NCBI GenBank assembly: GCA_033064195.1
Contig: JARBJD010000226.1
Location: 1 to 64,000 of the forward strand
From: Blattamonas nauphoetae
Taxonomy: Eukaryota > Preaxostyla > Oxymonadida
Direction of reading: 5' to 3'
Length of the DNA: 64,000 bases
The notes under the pieces were generated by a model that was given only the letters and a program-made list of their open reading frames with translations, was not told the origin of the DNA and ran no database searches. Each line of letters begins with the position of its first letter. Position 1 is the first letter of the stretch. Shown here in pieces: positions 9,100-18,643 of the stretch. The translations under genes were made by a program, and so were the position numbers.

Positions 9100-9510
9100 A
9101 TGGTGAAGCGTTATTTCTCAATTCAGAATTCTCATACTGCTCAACTACCTCCTGATTTTACCAATTCCAGAAACCAAAAATATGTTCACTTCCTCGACTG
9201 TAAACTCATTCATGTGAAAGAAGAAAGTGATGCTGCATCGACAGTCCTTTCAAAAGACATTCCTCAGCACATCACAATCCATGGTGATTGGATTCAGACT
9301 GATGCATTCAATGACTCATTTGTTGCTTTCTGTAATGAACAGATTGCGAAGCGAAAGAAGTGGGAATTAAGTACTCGACAGTCCATAGTGAAGATCTGGT
9401 TTAAAGACAGTTCTGGTGAATCAATTGAGATGGAAACAACGGAAACAATCAATGGAAAAATAACCAAAGAGTACTATGAATTCCTTGTTGATCTCATGTT
9501 GGAGTATTGA
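9100..9510 (+). CDS. Polinton hypothetical protein after capsid genes
   Basis: A 136-residue protein, MVKRYFSIQNSHTAQLPP onward, with alternating hydrophobic strands (VHFLDCKLIHV, HITIHGDWIQ, IVKIWFKDSSGE) that suggest a small beta fold. It could be a single jelly-roll minor capsid or penton-type subunit, but it is short for that and I do not recognise it. The AT-rich block ends about 8 bases before the ATG. It overlaps the S74 gene tail to tail by 17 bases. Confidence 0.55.
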   Translation: MVKRYFSIQNSHTAQLPPDFTNSRNQKYVHFLDCKLIHVKEESDAASTVLSKDIPQHITIHGDWIQTDAFNDSFVAFCNEQIAKRKKWELSTRQSIVKIWFKDSSGESIEMETTETINGKITKEYYEFLVDLMLEY

Positions 9511-10405
9511 TCAGTGAGTTATATTTTTGGATTAGTTCATTGATGACCGTCTGTTGTTGTCCGACAATTGAACATAATTCCTGTATGGCTTTGATACAAA
9601 AACAGGAGAGTTCTGCATAATCAACTTGAAGACAATCTGGATTGGAATCATTCACGACTTCAGGGAATATTTCTTGGATCTGTTGTGCAATCACACCAAT
9701 GTGTTTCTTCTCACTTTCCTTCTTCAAGCATTCACATTTCTCTTTGCAGTTCTTCAAGTGTTCTTCATCTGTCTCATTTTCAATTTGCTTTGTCACTTTG
9801 TTGATCTTCGAGTCGAATGTGTTGAATTGGTACTGCACGATTTCCACTTTATTCAGTTGCTCAAGAACATCGGGATAAGGTTCAATATTTCTTTTCACTC
9901 TTCTGTCTGACAGTTGAGAAAAACTTCCTGTTGTGGATATTGAAAACACTTCTGAACCTGTGTCCTCATCGTAGTAATACAAAGCTGGTGAGTCACAGGG
10001 AGACCACATAATTATGCCATCACCATTGAACTGAATTCCTGAAGTTTCTGAAAGCGATTGTGAAATTGAAATGCCAGACTTAAATGTTGAGGACGGGTAT
10101 GTTCCAGGATACTTCGGAAGTGATCCTTCTGATATGTTCCACTTCGCTCCATTCACATTAATCAATCCTCCGATTGTTGGTGTCGTGATTGATCCATTTG
10201 TGCTCACCACTTTTTGGATTGAAGATATCGCTGTCTTATGTCCTTCTGTTGTCTTCTGAAGTGAGTCAATCACTGCCGAATTCTCGCTGGTTGTTGAGAG
10301 ATTATGATCAATCATTTTCTCAATCATTTGTGAATTGTATTTTTGTCGATTCATTTCTGTTTGCTCTTTCATTGAAAATAAAAAGTTCAACTCCCTCATG
10401 AACAT
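9494..10405 (-). CDS. Fibre-like protein with Peptidase_S74 chaperone domain
   Basis: A 303-residue protein. The N-terminal third is helical and Gln/Ser/Thr rich. The middle (about 70-160) is Gly/Ser-rich with beta character, as in trimeric fibres. From residue 166 the motif SDRRVKRNIEP marks the S74 intramolecular chaperone of phage tail spikes and of eukaryotic MYRF; Ser166 and Lys171 occupy the known self-cleavage positions. The tail contains KHIGVIAQQIQEIFPEVV and VDYAELSCFCIKAIQEL, the typical helices of the family, ending in a coiled coil. A host-attachment fibre is the likely role. It is transcribed opposite to the capsid genes. Confidence 0.8.
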   Translation of the reverse strand: MFMRELNFLFSMKEQTEMNRQKYNSQMIEKMIDHNLSTTSENSAVIDSLQKTTEGHKTAISSIQKVVSTNGSITTPTIGGLINVNGAKWNISEGSLPKYPGTYPSSTFKSGISISQSLSETSGIQFNGDGIIMWSPCDSPALYYYDEDTGSEVFSISTTGSFSQLSDRRVKRNIEPYPDVLEQLNKVEIVQYQFNTFDSKINKVTKQIENETDEEHLKNCKEKCECLKKESEKKHIGVIAQQIQEIFPEVVNDSNPDCLQVDYAELSCFCIKAIQELCSIVGQQQTVINELIQKYNSLINTPT

Positions 10406-10532
10406 ACGTCACCGGCACATTATTTCTGACATACTCAGAGACTAGCGAACAGTTCTCTTCTCTCATTGATTCAATTAATGCTTGTTCTGAACATACTCGA
10501 CGTCTTTCGTTGTACATCTCAGTTGGATTCAT
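10320..10532 (-). CDS. Small Polinton protein at element edge
   Basis: A 70-residue frame, MNPTEMYNERRRVCSEQALIE onward, highly charged and Glu/Arg/Asn rich, with no recognised domain. It is listed because a strong AT-rich start block lies directly before its ATG, nearly identical to the block before the 18205 start codon. It overlaps the S74 gene by 86 bases in a different frame, so the two may be parts of one transcription unit. Confidence 0.45.
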   Translation of the reverse strand: MNPTEMYNERRRVCSEQALIESMREENCSLVSEYVRNNVPVTYVHEGVELFIFNERANRNESTKIQFTND

Positions 10533-10556
10533 TTAATACAAATTAAAAAATTCAAA
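10533..10556 (-). promoter_or_regulatory. AT-rich start-codon block
   Basis: On the minus strand it contains AATTTTTTAATTTG and ends at the ATG of the 10532 gene. The hAT-like element has inserted at its outer edge. Confidence 0.5.
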
Positions 10557-10558
10557 AA

Positions 10559-12555
10559 TAGGCTTGTCTGACCGGCACTGACCGGTCAGTTTTCACCGAA
10601 AAGTACTGACGGTCACTGACCGGAGAAATTCTGAAACCCATAATCCGGAGTTACTATTTCTCCGTAGTGTTCTCTTTTTAAACTTTGTTTTGAGGATTTT
10701 ACCTGACAAGTGTGAGAGACGATGAAACAGGTGCTAAATTGACTTAATTCGTGAGCATTACAGCATTGCAAACATAAAACAACCAACCGATATCTCCAAC
10801 AGAAGATAAGTCGTCAAAAAGAAGATCAATGGGTTCGATCCGACATTCATTTCATTGACCAGTTTCTTGTGAAATTTTTATTAATATAACAGATTTGTAA
10901 TCCATATGAAGCCACTTGTTGAAGTGGGAGACTCCGAAAGTGCAAAGAAAGAAATAAATGGCTTTGGAGTGTTGTTTTCTTCAAAAGTTGTATTTCTTCT
11001 CTCCTTCACTCCTCTCCTCGCATCACAGTTCTCAGTCGTCTATCTCTGTCTAGAAATCCACTCTCAATCCGATGAGTGTTCACGGCTGTCACGGCACCAG
11101 TAGATGCAACTTCGACACACATCAGTCAATTCCTCTCGGTTCTGTGCATTCACTATTGCGCACTTCGGTCATGTTGAAGACATGGTTCACCCAGTCAACA
11201 ACTGGATCTTGGGTGTACACATTCTTCCCGCGAATCGACGAGTCGGCAACATTCACAACTTTCAACATGATCTTCAAAAGTTGGAGGCGATTGGCGTCTC
11301 CCTTCCCGTTCATCGATTCCGTGTAAAATGTGGAGAGCAGGGATGAGCATATTCACACTGCGAGTTTGGAGGCCGTCTCGTACGCTGAGTGGGGTGAAGG
11401 TGGAGAGGGAGACGAGTGTGCTGAGTTTGGATGGCGGAGCGGGCACCTGGTGGAGAGTGGCGAGGAGGAAATCGAGCGGGATACGAGCCGTTGATGTGAT
11501 GAGAGTACATAGGATGTTTTCAGAATGTGACTGTTTTCGTTTAGTTATCACAACTTGAAGCAATCGAAGAGTATGATGAGTGTGATTTTTCACACTTTTT
11601 TGTTTTCCTTTTGAATCTCCAGTGTCTTAAAACACCTTCAGATCTTGTTTCTGAGAGATGGTCCAATAAACTATCATTCGAATCTCCTGATCGTCGCTTA
11701 ATCTGTCGATAGAGAGGAGCGGGATGGAAGTCTGGATAAATCATCAAAATGACGTCAAAAACATAGGAAATGAGAAGAAACATGAATCACAGACCGATCC
11801 TTTCGTTTCATGTCGTTCCCTCAGTTTGAACGAAATTTGGTTGATATCTACAACAGTTTGGATTCACTGTGGTACAATGGGGAGAGAATCATGTTCAGCA
11901 ACGCTGAACTTTCAATGGGTTCAGACAGACCAATGGTGGATCATCTGTGAGGAAGATCGATCAGCAAGGTTTTCCGTCCACCTGCAGACACAAGTGAACC
12001 AAATAGAAACAAAAGGTTGGGGAAAGGTGATTATGCAGATAGAAATGGAGCCTTCAGCGAAGTGGCGGGCGGTGGTGGGGTTATTTGAGGTGAAATATTG
12101 AACTCATCTGGGAAGTGGCGTTTCTCAACGTGTTCGAAGGCTGATGAGAATGTGTCAGTCACAAACGCACTTGTTAAGAATCTGTACGCATTGATTGACA
12201 GAAGTGAAGCTGAGGATGTGAGAGATGGGAGTGATGACTGATCTGCTCTTTAGCGTACCATCTTAGATTCTGTTCTGATCTAAATAGTGAATATGACAGA
12301 TAAATAGAGACAAAATCATGTCAAATGCATGATAAACCAAGAGAAGAACTCAGGAAAGAAGAGGATGAGGTGAATTACACCAATACTTGAAAGAAGGCTG
12401 CGAAACGGGTTCATTCTGCATATTCAAACGTGTAGATCTGTCAGGTTACCAAAGTTTTGCGAATAGCATGTGATTTAATGATTAGATGAGATCTGACCCA
12501 TTGAAGAAATCTGGACTGACACTGACCGGCACTTTTGGCCGGTCAGACAAGCCTA
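10559..12555. mobile_element. hAT-like non-autonomous transposon 1
   Basis: A 1,997-bp element with 18-bp perfect terminal inverted repeats, TAGGCTTGTCTGACCGGC at the left and its complement at the right. It is flanked by an 8-bp target duplication TTCAAAAA (10551-10558 and 12556-12563). An 8-bp duplication and short termini are typical of hAT elements. Copies of a GACCGG motif recur just inside both ends. No transposase-sized frame is present, so it is non-autonomous. It sits at the edge of the Polinton, beside the 10532 gene's start block, and is therefore younger than it. Confidence 0.8.
11080..11540 (-). pseudogene. Host-like coding fragment inside hAT element 1
   Basis: The centre of the element is markedly more GC-rich and codon-like than its AT-rich surroundings. 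On the minus strand it shows open stretches such as LLKIMLKVVNVADSSIRGK followed by a Trp- and Phe-containing helix. That faintly recalls the metal-binding region of cyclic nucleotide phosphodiesterases, but the match is weak. The frame is interrupted, with a shift near 11310. The simplest reading is a captured or leftover host gene fragment carried by the transposon. Confidence 0.35.
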
Positions 12556-12563
12556 TTCAAAAA

Positions 12564-13370
12564 TAAATTTTCAATCGTTGTTTTATCGTTGGTGATCTTT
12601 CGAGACTTCGATCCTCACATCGATGGGTTCGATCAGTCATGTTTGATCAGAGAAAGTACTTCAATGGGACTCGATCCTTTCTTCTCGTTCCTGATGGTTC
12701 TTTCCCGTTTGATTTAGGTGTGTTTCACTTTCTACTTTCACATTTGTTCTCTTTTCTTTTTTGCTATCACTTTCTCGTTCTCGATCCTTCACTTTTTTCT
12801 GTCTCTCTCGTTCAGGTACACTAGTATGTTTTATCTTCTGGAATTTCGTTTCTGACTTCTCTTCAACAGGTTTGCTCTCTTGTTCAATTCATTCTTTCAT
12901 AAAACTCTTTTTTTGTACCTTCTCTGATCGAACCGAAAAGTGACCTTCAGATCTGGTCGACCGTCGCGTCTTATCGTTTCGAATGTTGTTTCACGACTGA
13001 AAAATAACTTGTTTGCTCTTCTTTTTGATCATCTCTTTTAAATTTCTTTTCTGACCTCGAAATCACTGATCCTCTCGACGTCGACGCACTATCACCGCTT
13101 ACTTTTCGAAAGTGACCTTCACCGAAGATTTTTACTTGTTTGTTCTCTTTTTGTTTAATCTTTTCCTAAAATTTATTTTTGAACTCAGATCTTCACATCA
13201 CTTTTGTCTTCTCTTTTCTCTCTCCACTTCACTCTTGGATTTTCATTGTCACTTCATTCTTATTTTCTCTTCATTGTCTCTCACTTTTTCAAAAATTAAA
13301 GTTGAACATGAGTTCTAAAATTTTGATCAACTTTTGGTGCTCGAAATTTCTCGATCGATCGTCGATTTTG
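12564..13370. other. T-rich non-coding stretch
   Basis: Strongly T/C-rich on the plus strand with many TTCTCTTTT and CTCTTTTT runs and no supported gene. It may be subterminal sequence of the Polinton separated from it by hAT element 1, or ordinary intergenic DNA. Confidence 0.4.
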
Positions 13371-13378
13371 ATTCAGAA

Positions 13379-15673
13379 CAGGGTTGTCGGGCCCTCTGAG
13401 TTGACTTAAGTCGTGGAAAAATGACTTAGTAGTAAGAAGTAAGGAAAAACGACTTACTACTAAGTTATTACATATGTAAGATCATTTTTGAGCAAAATAT
13501 TGTGTTTTTTTCGATGAAATGAGACGAACGTGAAGAAAACCGACACTTCTCATGTTGGATTGTGCTCCTGGGCGATGGGGAAGAGGAAGCAGATAAAGCA
13601 AAGAGCAGGGTTGAAGTGAAACTGAAGAAAGGGAAGAAGGGAAAGAAATAATCTGTCGAACATAAAACATACAGAAAACAGGAAATAACGGGCGAGAAGA
13701 ACGAAATTATGCAATCTCTGTCGATGAAAACTCCGCATCTCCCGACCAGAATGACGATACAGTGACTGCACAACCCGCCATTCGTGCAAAACCCGCCATT
13801 CTAGCATATTTGTCCGCCCATAATCCAAATTTCTCCGGACCCATAATTTCATGAGTCAAACTTTTTTCGTGGATGTTCATCTCAACCCCATAAATCACTT
13901 GAGGTAGAAATCGAACCTCCAAAATAGGATCCCTTGTTCAGGGTGCCTATTTAAGAGCCTTTTGGCCCTTTTTGGTCCCCAAAATAGTGGTCCTTAACAT
14001 TTAAGCTTAGGGCATAAAACCTTGGCGGCCACATTTCTCCACGCCCATTCAAGATTTTTCTTTCTCGTTTGATTTATGGTGGTTTGGGATGGTTTTCTAT
14101 CGAAATGACAAATTTTGAAAATGAAATATCCTGGGGAGCTGGGCGAAAAATGGGGAAAAAACTGACTTCCCTGTATATTAAGCTTAGGAACTCGAAAACT
14201 TGTTTTAATCAAATCTCCACAACCAGACATAGTTCGGACATGAAGTTTTCACCAATATGGATGTTTTGTTGGATACCAATTTTTCTGAAAATTTTGAGAG
14301 TTCTCGATGGTTTCCTATTTTGGAGCTTGTAGCTATTTTCATGAATTTCCACAGAACATTTTGACTTTTCGTTCAATATCAGTCATCCAGGACCCAAATC
14401 GGTCAGAAATATTTGGGACAGTGTCCTCATCAACTTACAGTGATTTTTCCGAAAATCTGTGTTTATTGCCAAGAAAACTGTGTTTGGGGATCCACCGACC
14501 CACAATTTGTCCCACCTCCAAAATAGGAAACCATCGAGAACTCTCAAAATTTTCAGAAAAATTGGTATCCAACAAAACATCCATATTGGTGAAAACTTCA
14601 TGTCCGAACTATGTCTGGTTGTGGAGATTTGATTAAAACAAGTTTTCGAGTTCCTAAGCTTAATATACAGGGAAGTCAGTTTTTTCCCCATTTTTCGCCC
14701 AGCTCCCCAGGATATTTCATTTTTCAAAATTTGTCATTTCGATAGAAAACCATCCCAAACCACCATAAATCAAACGAGAAAGAAAAATCTTGAATGGGCG
14801 TGGAGAAATGTGGCCGCCAAGGTTTTATGCCCTAAGCTTAAATGTTAAGGACCACTATTTTTGGGGACCAAAAAGGGCCAAAAGGCTCTTAAATAGGCAC
14901 CCTGAACAAGGGATCCTATTTTGGAGGTTCGATTTCTACCTCAAGTGATTTATGGGGTTGAGATGAACATCCACGAAAAAAGTTTGACTCATGAAATTAT
15001 GGGTCCGGAGAAATTTGGATTATGGGCGGACAAATATGCTAGAATGGCGGGTTTTGCACGAATGGCGGGTTGTGCAGTCACTGTACTCGAAGAAAAACCA
15101 CTTGTCAGTCGTGGTCTGGTCTGTTTCGAAGTGATTCTGGAAGTGATGTCGTACAAGGTGATCATCGATCGAAATCTTTGAATAATAGTTGCTGAACTCA
15201 CTACTGTGACAAAAGCAAGTCGGTGGAACAGTCTTCGTGTCTAACCAGGAAGAATGGGAGAGTTTCATGTTTGTGTCTAGAGATTGCATTTTGTCAAGTC
15301 TGTACTCCCGCTCTGTCAGAAACAGCAAATTGAATGTAGAGGATTCTGTGATTGAACGTACAATGAAAGATTCTTTTCATTCAATCAAGATCTGACCCAC
15401 ACAGACTTTTTCTCTATTCCACAAATAACCTCTCTTGGACCTTAAAGATGTTTACTCATAAAACATTTAATTCTTATCGGAGAGCAATACTTTTGTGCAC
15501 GATTTGAGATTCTGTCGACGAACGGTTATTGTATACCCTTTGATCAAGACCACAAAAAGTGGTAAAAAAGTGAAATTACTTACTTTCGAAGAAAAACGAC
15601 TTAGTCTTAAGTCACGAGAAAAAAGCGAAAAGTAAGTCAAATTCCTTACTACTAAGTCATTCCGACAACCCTG
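13379..15673. mobile_element. hAT-like non-autonomous transposon 2
   Basis: A 2,295-bp element with 12-bp perfect inverted ends CAGGGTTGTCGG, the classic hAT-type start, flanked by the 8-bp duplication ATTCAGAA (13371-13378 and 15674-15681). The motif GACTTAGTAGTAAG recurs close to both ends and is a plausible transposase binding site. There is no transposase gene. Much of its interior is a separate foldback element nested within it (13760-15083). Confidence 0.85.
13760..15083. mobile_element. Foldback MITE flanked by TA, nested in hAT element 2
   Basis: A 1,324-bp near-palindrome. Two arms of about 565 bp (13760-14325 and 14516-15083) are almost perfect reverse complements around a spacer of about 190 bp. 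It begins CAGTGACTGCACAACCCGCC and is flanked by TA on both sides. The CAGT start and TA duplication fit Tc1/mariner-type MITEs. Mirror-image open frames on the two arms come from the palindrome, not from a gene. The high arm identity points to recent origin. Confidence 0.8.
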
Positions 15674-15681
15674 ATTCAGAA

Positions 15682-17880
15682 GGTACGCCGCTTTGTTTTA
15701 CTTTCTATTGACCTTGAATTCATGTTCTCCCTCTTTTGACTTTCTCATTTTTACTCTTCTCTTTTGATAAAACTCATTCTCGGACTCAATTTTGCTCTTT
15801 TTCAGTCTTCTTCATTCAGGTACAGTACAGTGTTTTATCGTCTAGTTAATGTGGATCTGACTTGAGATTAACAGGTTTGTTCACTTTCTTTGCTCATTCT
15901 TTGATAAAAAGCATTGTTGTACCAAATAGAAACGCGAAAATCAGTGACCTTCGAATTGGGTACATCGTTGCATTTTATCGTTCGCTGAATGTGGCATTGC
16001 TGAAATGAATCCGGTATGATCACGTTTTATTATTCGTTCACTTTTAAAACCCATAGTTAACTCGATGTCAATGATCCTCACATCTGAGGTACAGTATGGT
16101 GTTTTAGACTTCGAAAGAATGTGTCACTGAAGGATTGAAACTGGTATCCTCTGTTTCCACATTCATTCTTTCTTAAAATCAATTTGTGTACCAGATAAAG
16201 TGGACTGAAGAGTGACCATCCAATCGAGTGAAGCGTTGCTGTTTATGGTCGCAAAGGATGTCTCACAACTGGAACCAAACTGGTATTCTCTTGTTTTTTA
16301 TTTATCTAATTCTAAAATTCAATTATGAACACAATAGAAACAATCCACAGTGCCCGCTCGAAATTAAGTTCACAATTATGTTTTAAGATTCACAAGTATG
16401 TTTTTCTAAACTCAGTTCACATGGATTAGACTACATTGGTTTCGTTCGCGCATAAAAATCATTTTGTAACCTTGATCTCGTCGTTTTTTACTCTCCTCGT
16501 TTCTTTCGTCCCTCACTTCACTTTATTGTTTGATTGCCACTTCATTCACTTTTGTTTGCTCTTTGTTTGTGAAATTTCGATTCACGCGATCATAAAACTC
16601 ATTTCTGAACCAGGATCTCGTTGGTTTTGATCTTCTCGTTTCTTTCGTCCCTCACTTCACTTTATCGCTTGATTCTCACTTCATTCACTTTTGTTTGCTC
16701 TCTTTATGCGAAATTTCGATGAACGCGTTCATAAAACACATTAGTGTACCTCAATTCTCACTTCATCCACTTCACCATTCACTATTGTACTTGCTCACTT
16801 CATTGTACCTTGTTTCAATCTCTTTTTGTCAAATTAAGCAAAAAAGTCAAAAACAATGAAGACATAATGATGTGCGCGTGAGGTGTGAACGACGGAAAAA
16901 AGGGTTGTGAAATGAGGTAAATGAGAGTGTCTTATGAACGGATAAGTGGTGAAATGGAACAAAGAAGATGAGTGATACAATGTGCTGAAATGAGTTTTTG
17001 TTAAAACAAACATACGGACAAGATATGGGGAAAAGACGTAAAATCAACTTTATAGAAAAGTACCGAACAAAGTGTTAAAAATTCAGCCACTCCCTCCTCA
17101 GAACGTGAGAAAGGGAGGATGATATGTGAAAACACATACAAAAATGACGGTGACTGAAAGTGAGGTGAAAATGTGGTGAATCAAAGGTGTGTGCAAAAAG
17201 AGGACTAATGAAGTGGGAAACAGGAAATCTCAAAAAGCGTCGCTAGGACGCGAATGCGAAGAATTTAGAAGATCTAACGTTAAAAATGAAAATTGGCAAA
17301 AAAGTGTCCGAAGGATCGTGACGTGAAAAGGTTCATACCTAAAGTCGCCAGAAGGCGTTCTTATCCAATCTAACACAAAAAGGCGTCATAAGAGGACGAT
17401 TCCTGAGCGAAAGATGATGGAAGACAGGGTCCATTCCTTTTCTCGAAAATTTCGACTCGTAAAAATCCTCAATGGGTCGGATCAAACTTTTTTTCCAAAA
17501 AGTGTTTTTTATCGCGAATCTCACCTTTCGAAATCGATTTTGTAATTTTAGAAGATGTTTGAGGTGAATTTGAGACATAAAGGAGTGGTTAGTAGCGAAA
17601 TCTGAAAATCGACTTTTTGCTCCATTTTTTGACCACTGTTCGGTACGTAGCTCCACGAATTCTCAACCGATTGTCATCGGGATTGTTTTGATCGACGACT
17701 CACATCGTCTCCGACATTTTAGAATTTTTTTCGATTTTTTTCGAAGTGGTTCTCAAGTTGGATTCACTTTGTTCGAGTTCAAAAGTGAAAAAACATCGAA
17801 AAAAGTCACAACATTTTTGGAATACGACAAAAATTTGCTTCAAAATTGACGCTTAAAATGAGGTCTAAAAATTGGACATA
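15682..17880. other. T-rich repetitive non-coding region
   Basis: About 2.2 kb without a supported gene. Loosely repeated modules occur: a segment with TTTCGTCCCTCACTTCACTT followed by TTGTTTGCTCTT appears near 16490-16570 and again near 16645-16710, and GGTACAGTA-type sequence preceding a T-rich stretch recurs several times (about 15820, 16090). This could be satellite-like decay or the subterminal part of the Polinton. Confidence 0.35.
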
Positions 17881-18010
17881 TTTTTGGAATTTAGGTCAAC
17901 TATTGACATCATTGAAATGGCCTAAATTCCTTTTAATACAAGATTCAGAAATGGTCAATCGGAATTGACTTTTCGTTTCTGATTTCAACGACTATGTCAA
18001 TCTGGTTCCC
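17880..18010 (+). repeat. Direct repeat, left copy
   Basis: About 130 bp, repeated imperfectly at 18320-18460 in the same orientation. Shared stretches include ATACAAGRTTCARAAWTGGTC and TTGACTTTTNGTTT. The two copies bracket the small gene at 18029-18205. Confidence 0.55.
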
Positions 18011-18028
18011 AAATCGTCTACTATACTA

Positions 18029-18205
18029 CTAACGCTGTAAGTACACTCGATAAATGTCATCTGGTTTATCTTCGTGATAATATTCGAAAGTGCTCGATGT
18101 GAGATATGTTGTTCCTTGTCGATTGAGAGTTGGTGGAACTTTCATCTTCAAATTTTCTTTGTCCAATATTTCCTGTAGTTGATTTGGTGTTAATACGCAA
18201 CTCAT
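18029..18205 (-). CDS. Small Polinton-associated protein (58 aa)
   Basis: A 58-residue frame, MSCVLTPNQLQEILDKENLK onward, ending in a Tyr-rich tail (YYHEDKPDDIYRVYLQR). It is too small for a confident domain, but the start is preceded by an AT-rich block almost identical to that of the Polinton gene at 10532. This indicates the same regulatory family and suggests the gene belongs to a Polinton, either the same element extended across the nested transposons or a second relic. Its function is unknown. Confidence 0.5.
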   Translation of the reverse strand: MSCVLTPNQLQEILDKENLKMKVPPTLNRQGTTYLTSSTFEYYHEDKPDDIYRVYLQR

Positions 18206-18236
18206 TTTATCCAAATTAAAAAATTGAATAAAAAAA
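18206..18236 (-). promoter_or_regulatory. AT-rich start-codon block
   Basis: On the minus strand it contains CAATTTTTTAATTTGGATAA directly before the ATG at 18205; matches the 10533-10556 block at most positions. Confidence 0.5.
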
Positions 18237-18319
18237 GAAATCGACTTTGTTTTTGGAAAGTACTCAAAAAAAGCTTCAAAAAGGACACTTTTCACGAGGT
18301 CCTTTTTTGGCCATTATTT

Positions 18320-18460
18320 TCAAATTTAGGGCACTTTTTTGATGTCATCAAAATGTCATAAATTCCTTGTAATACAAGGTTCAAAATTGGTCAATCGGCG
18401 TTGACTTTTAGTTTTGATTTCAAAGACTTTTTCAGATTGGTTCTCTATTCGCTTCTATAA
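18320..18460 (+). repeat. Direct repeat, right copy
   Basis: Imperfect copy of the segment at 17880-18010. Together they flank the small AT-block gene and could mark an insertion or a duplication of a gene flank. Confidence 0.55.
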
Positions 18461-18462
18461 CT

Positions 18463-18643
18463 ACTGATCCTCCTCCTCAGAGATAGTCCTTCATCTCCTC
18501 GCATAATCATCACTTGATCCTCCTCTTTAGAGATAGTCCTTCATCTCCTCGCATAATCATTACTTGATCCTCCTCCTCAGAGATAGTCCTTCATCTCCTC
18601 GCATAATCATCACTTGATCCTCCTCTTTAGAGATAGTCCTTCA
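18463..18643 (+). repeat. 50-bp tandem array (3.6 copies)
   Basis: A 50-bp unit of the form ACTTGATCCTCCTC then AGAGATAGTCCTTCATCTCC repeats nearly perfectly. Odd and even units differ at a CTC/TTT position, giving a 100-bp higher-order period. The units are contiguous without spacers, so this is not a CRISPR array. Confidence 0.85.

Larger units (their letters stand above)
1..10558. mobile_element. Polinton/Maverick element, left end outside window
   Basis: A virus-like Polinton fossil. Seen together are a retroviral-type integrase, an FtsK/HerA-type packaging ATPase, two large related capsid proteins, small basic or glycine-rich virion-like proteins and a fibre-like protein with an S74 chaperone end. 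This gene set is known for Polintons and related adintoviruses. No DNA polymerase B lies in the window, so the element probably continues left of base 1. A hAT-like element lies at its right edge, and related regulatory sequence reappears at 18206, so the true right end may be further on. No terminal repeat was found. It looks partly broken, with roughly three or four damaged genes and several long intact ones, which suggests a fairly young insertion. Confidence 0.9.

Noticed and set aside
9626-9910. Hydrophobic Phe/Leu-rich plus-strand frame resembling a membrane protein
   Set aside because: It is antisense to the S74 chaperone region, whose conserved motifs show the true coding strand.
13707-15181. 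Matching open frames on opposite strands suggesting a duplicated gene
   Set aside because: They are mirror images created by the foldback arms; there is no other sign of coding.
18463-18643. CRISPR array
   Set aside because: Units are contiguous without unique spacers and the genome is eukaryotic; it is a simple tandem repeat.
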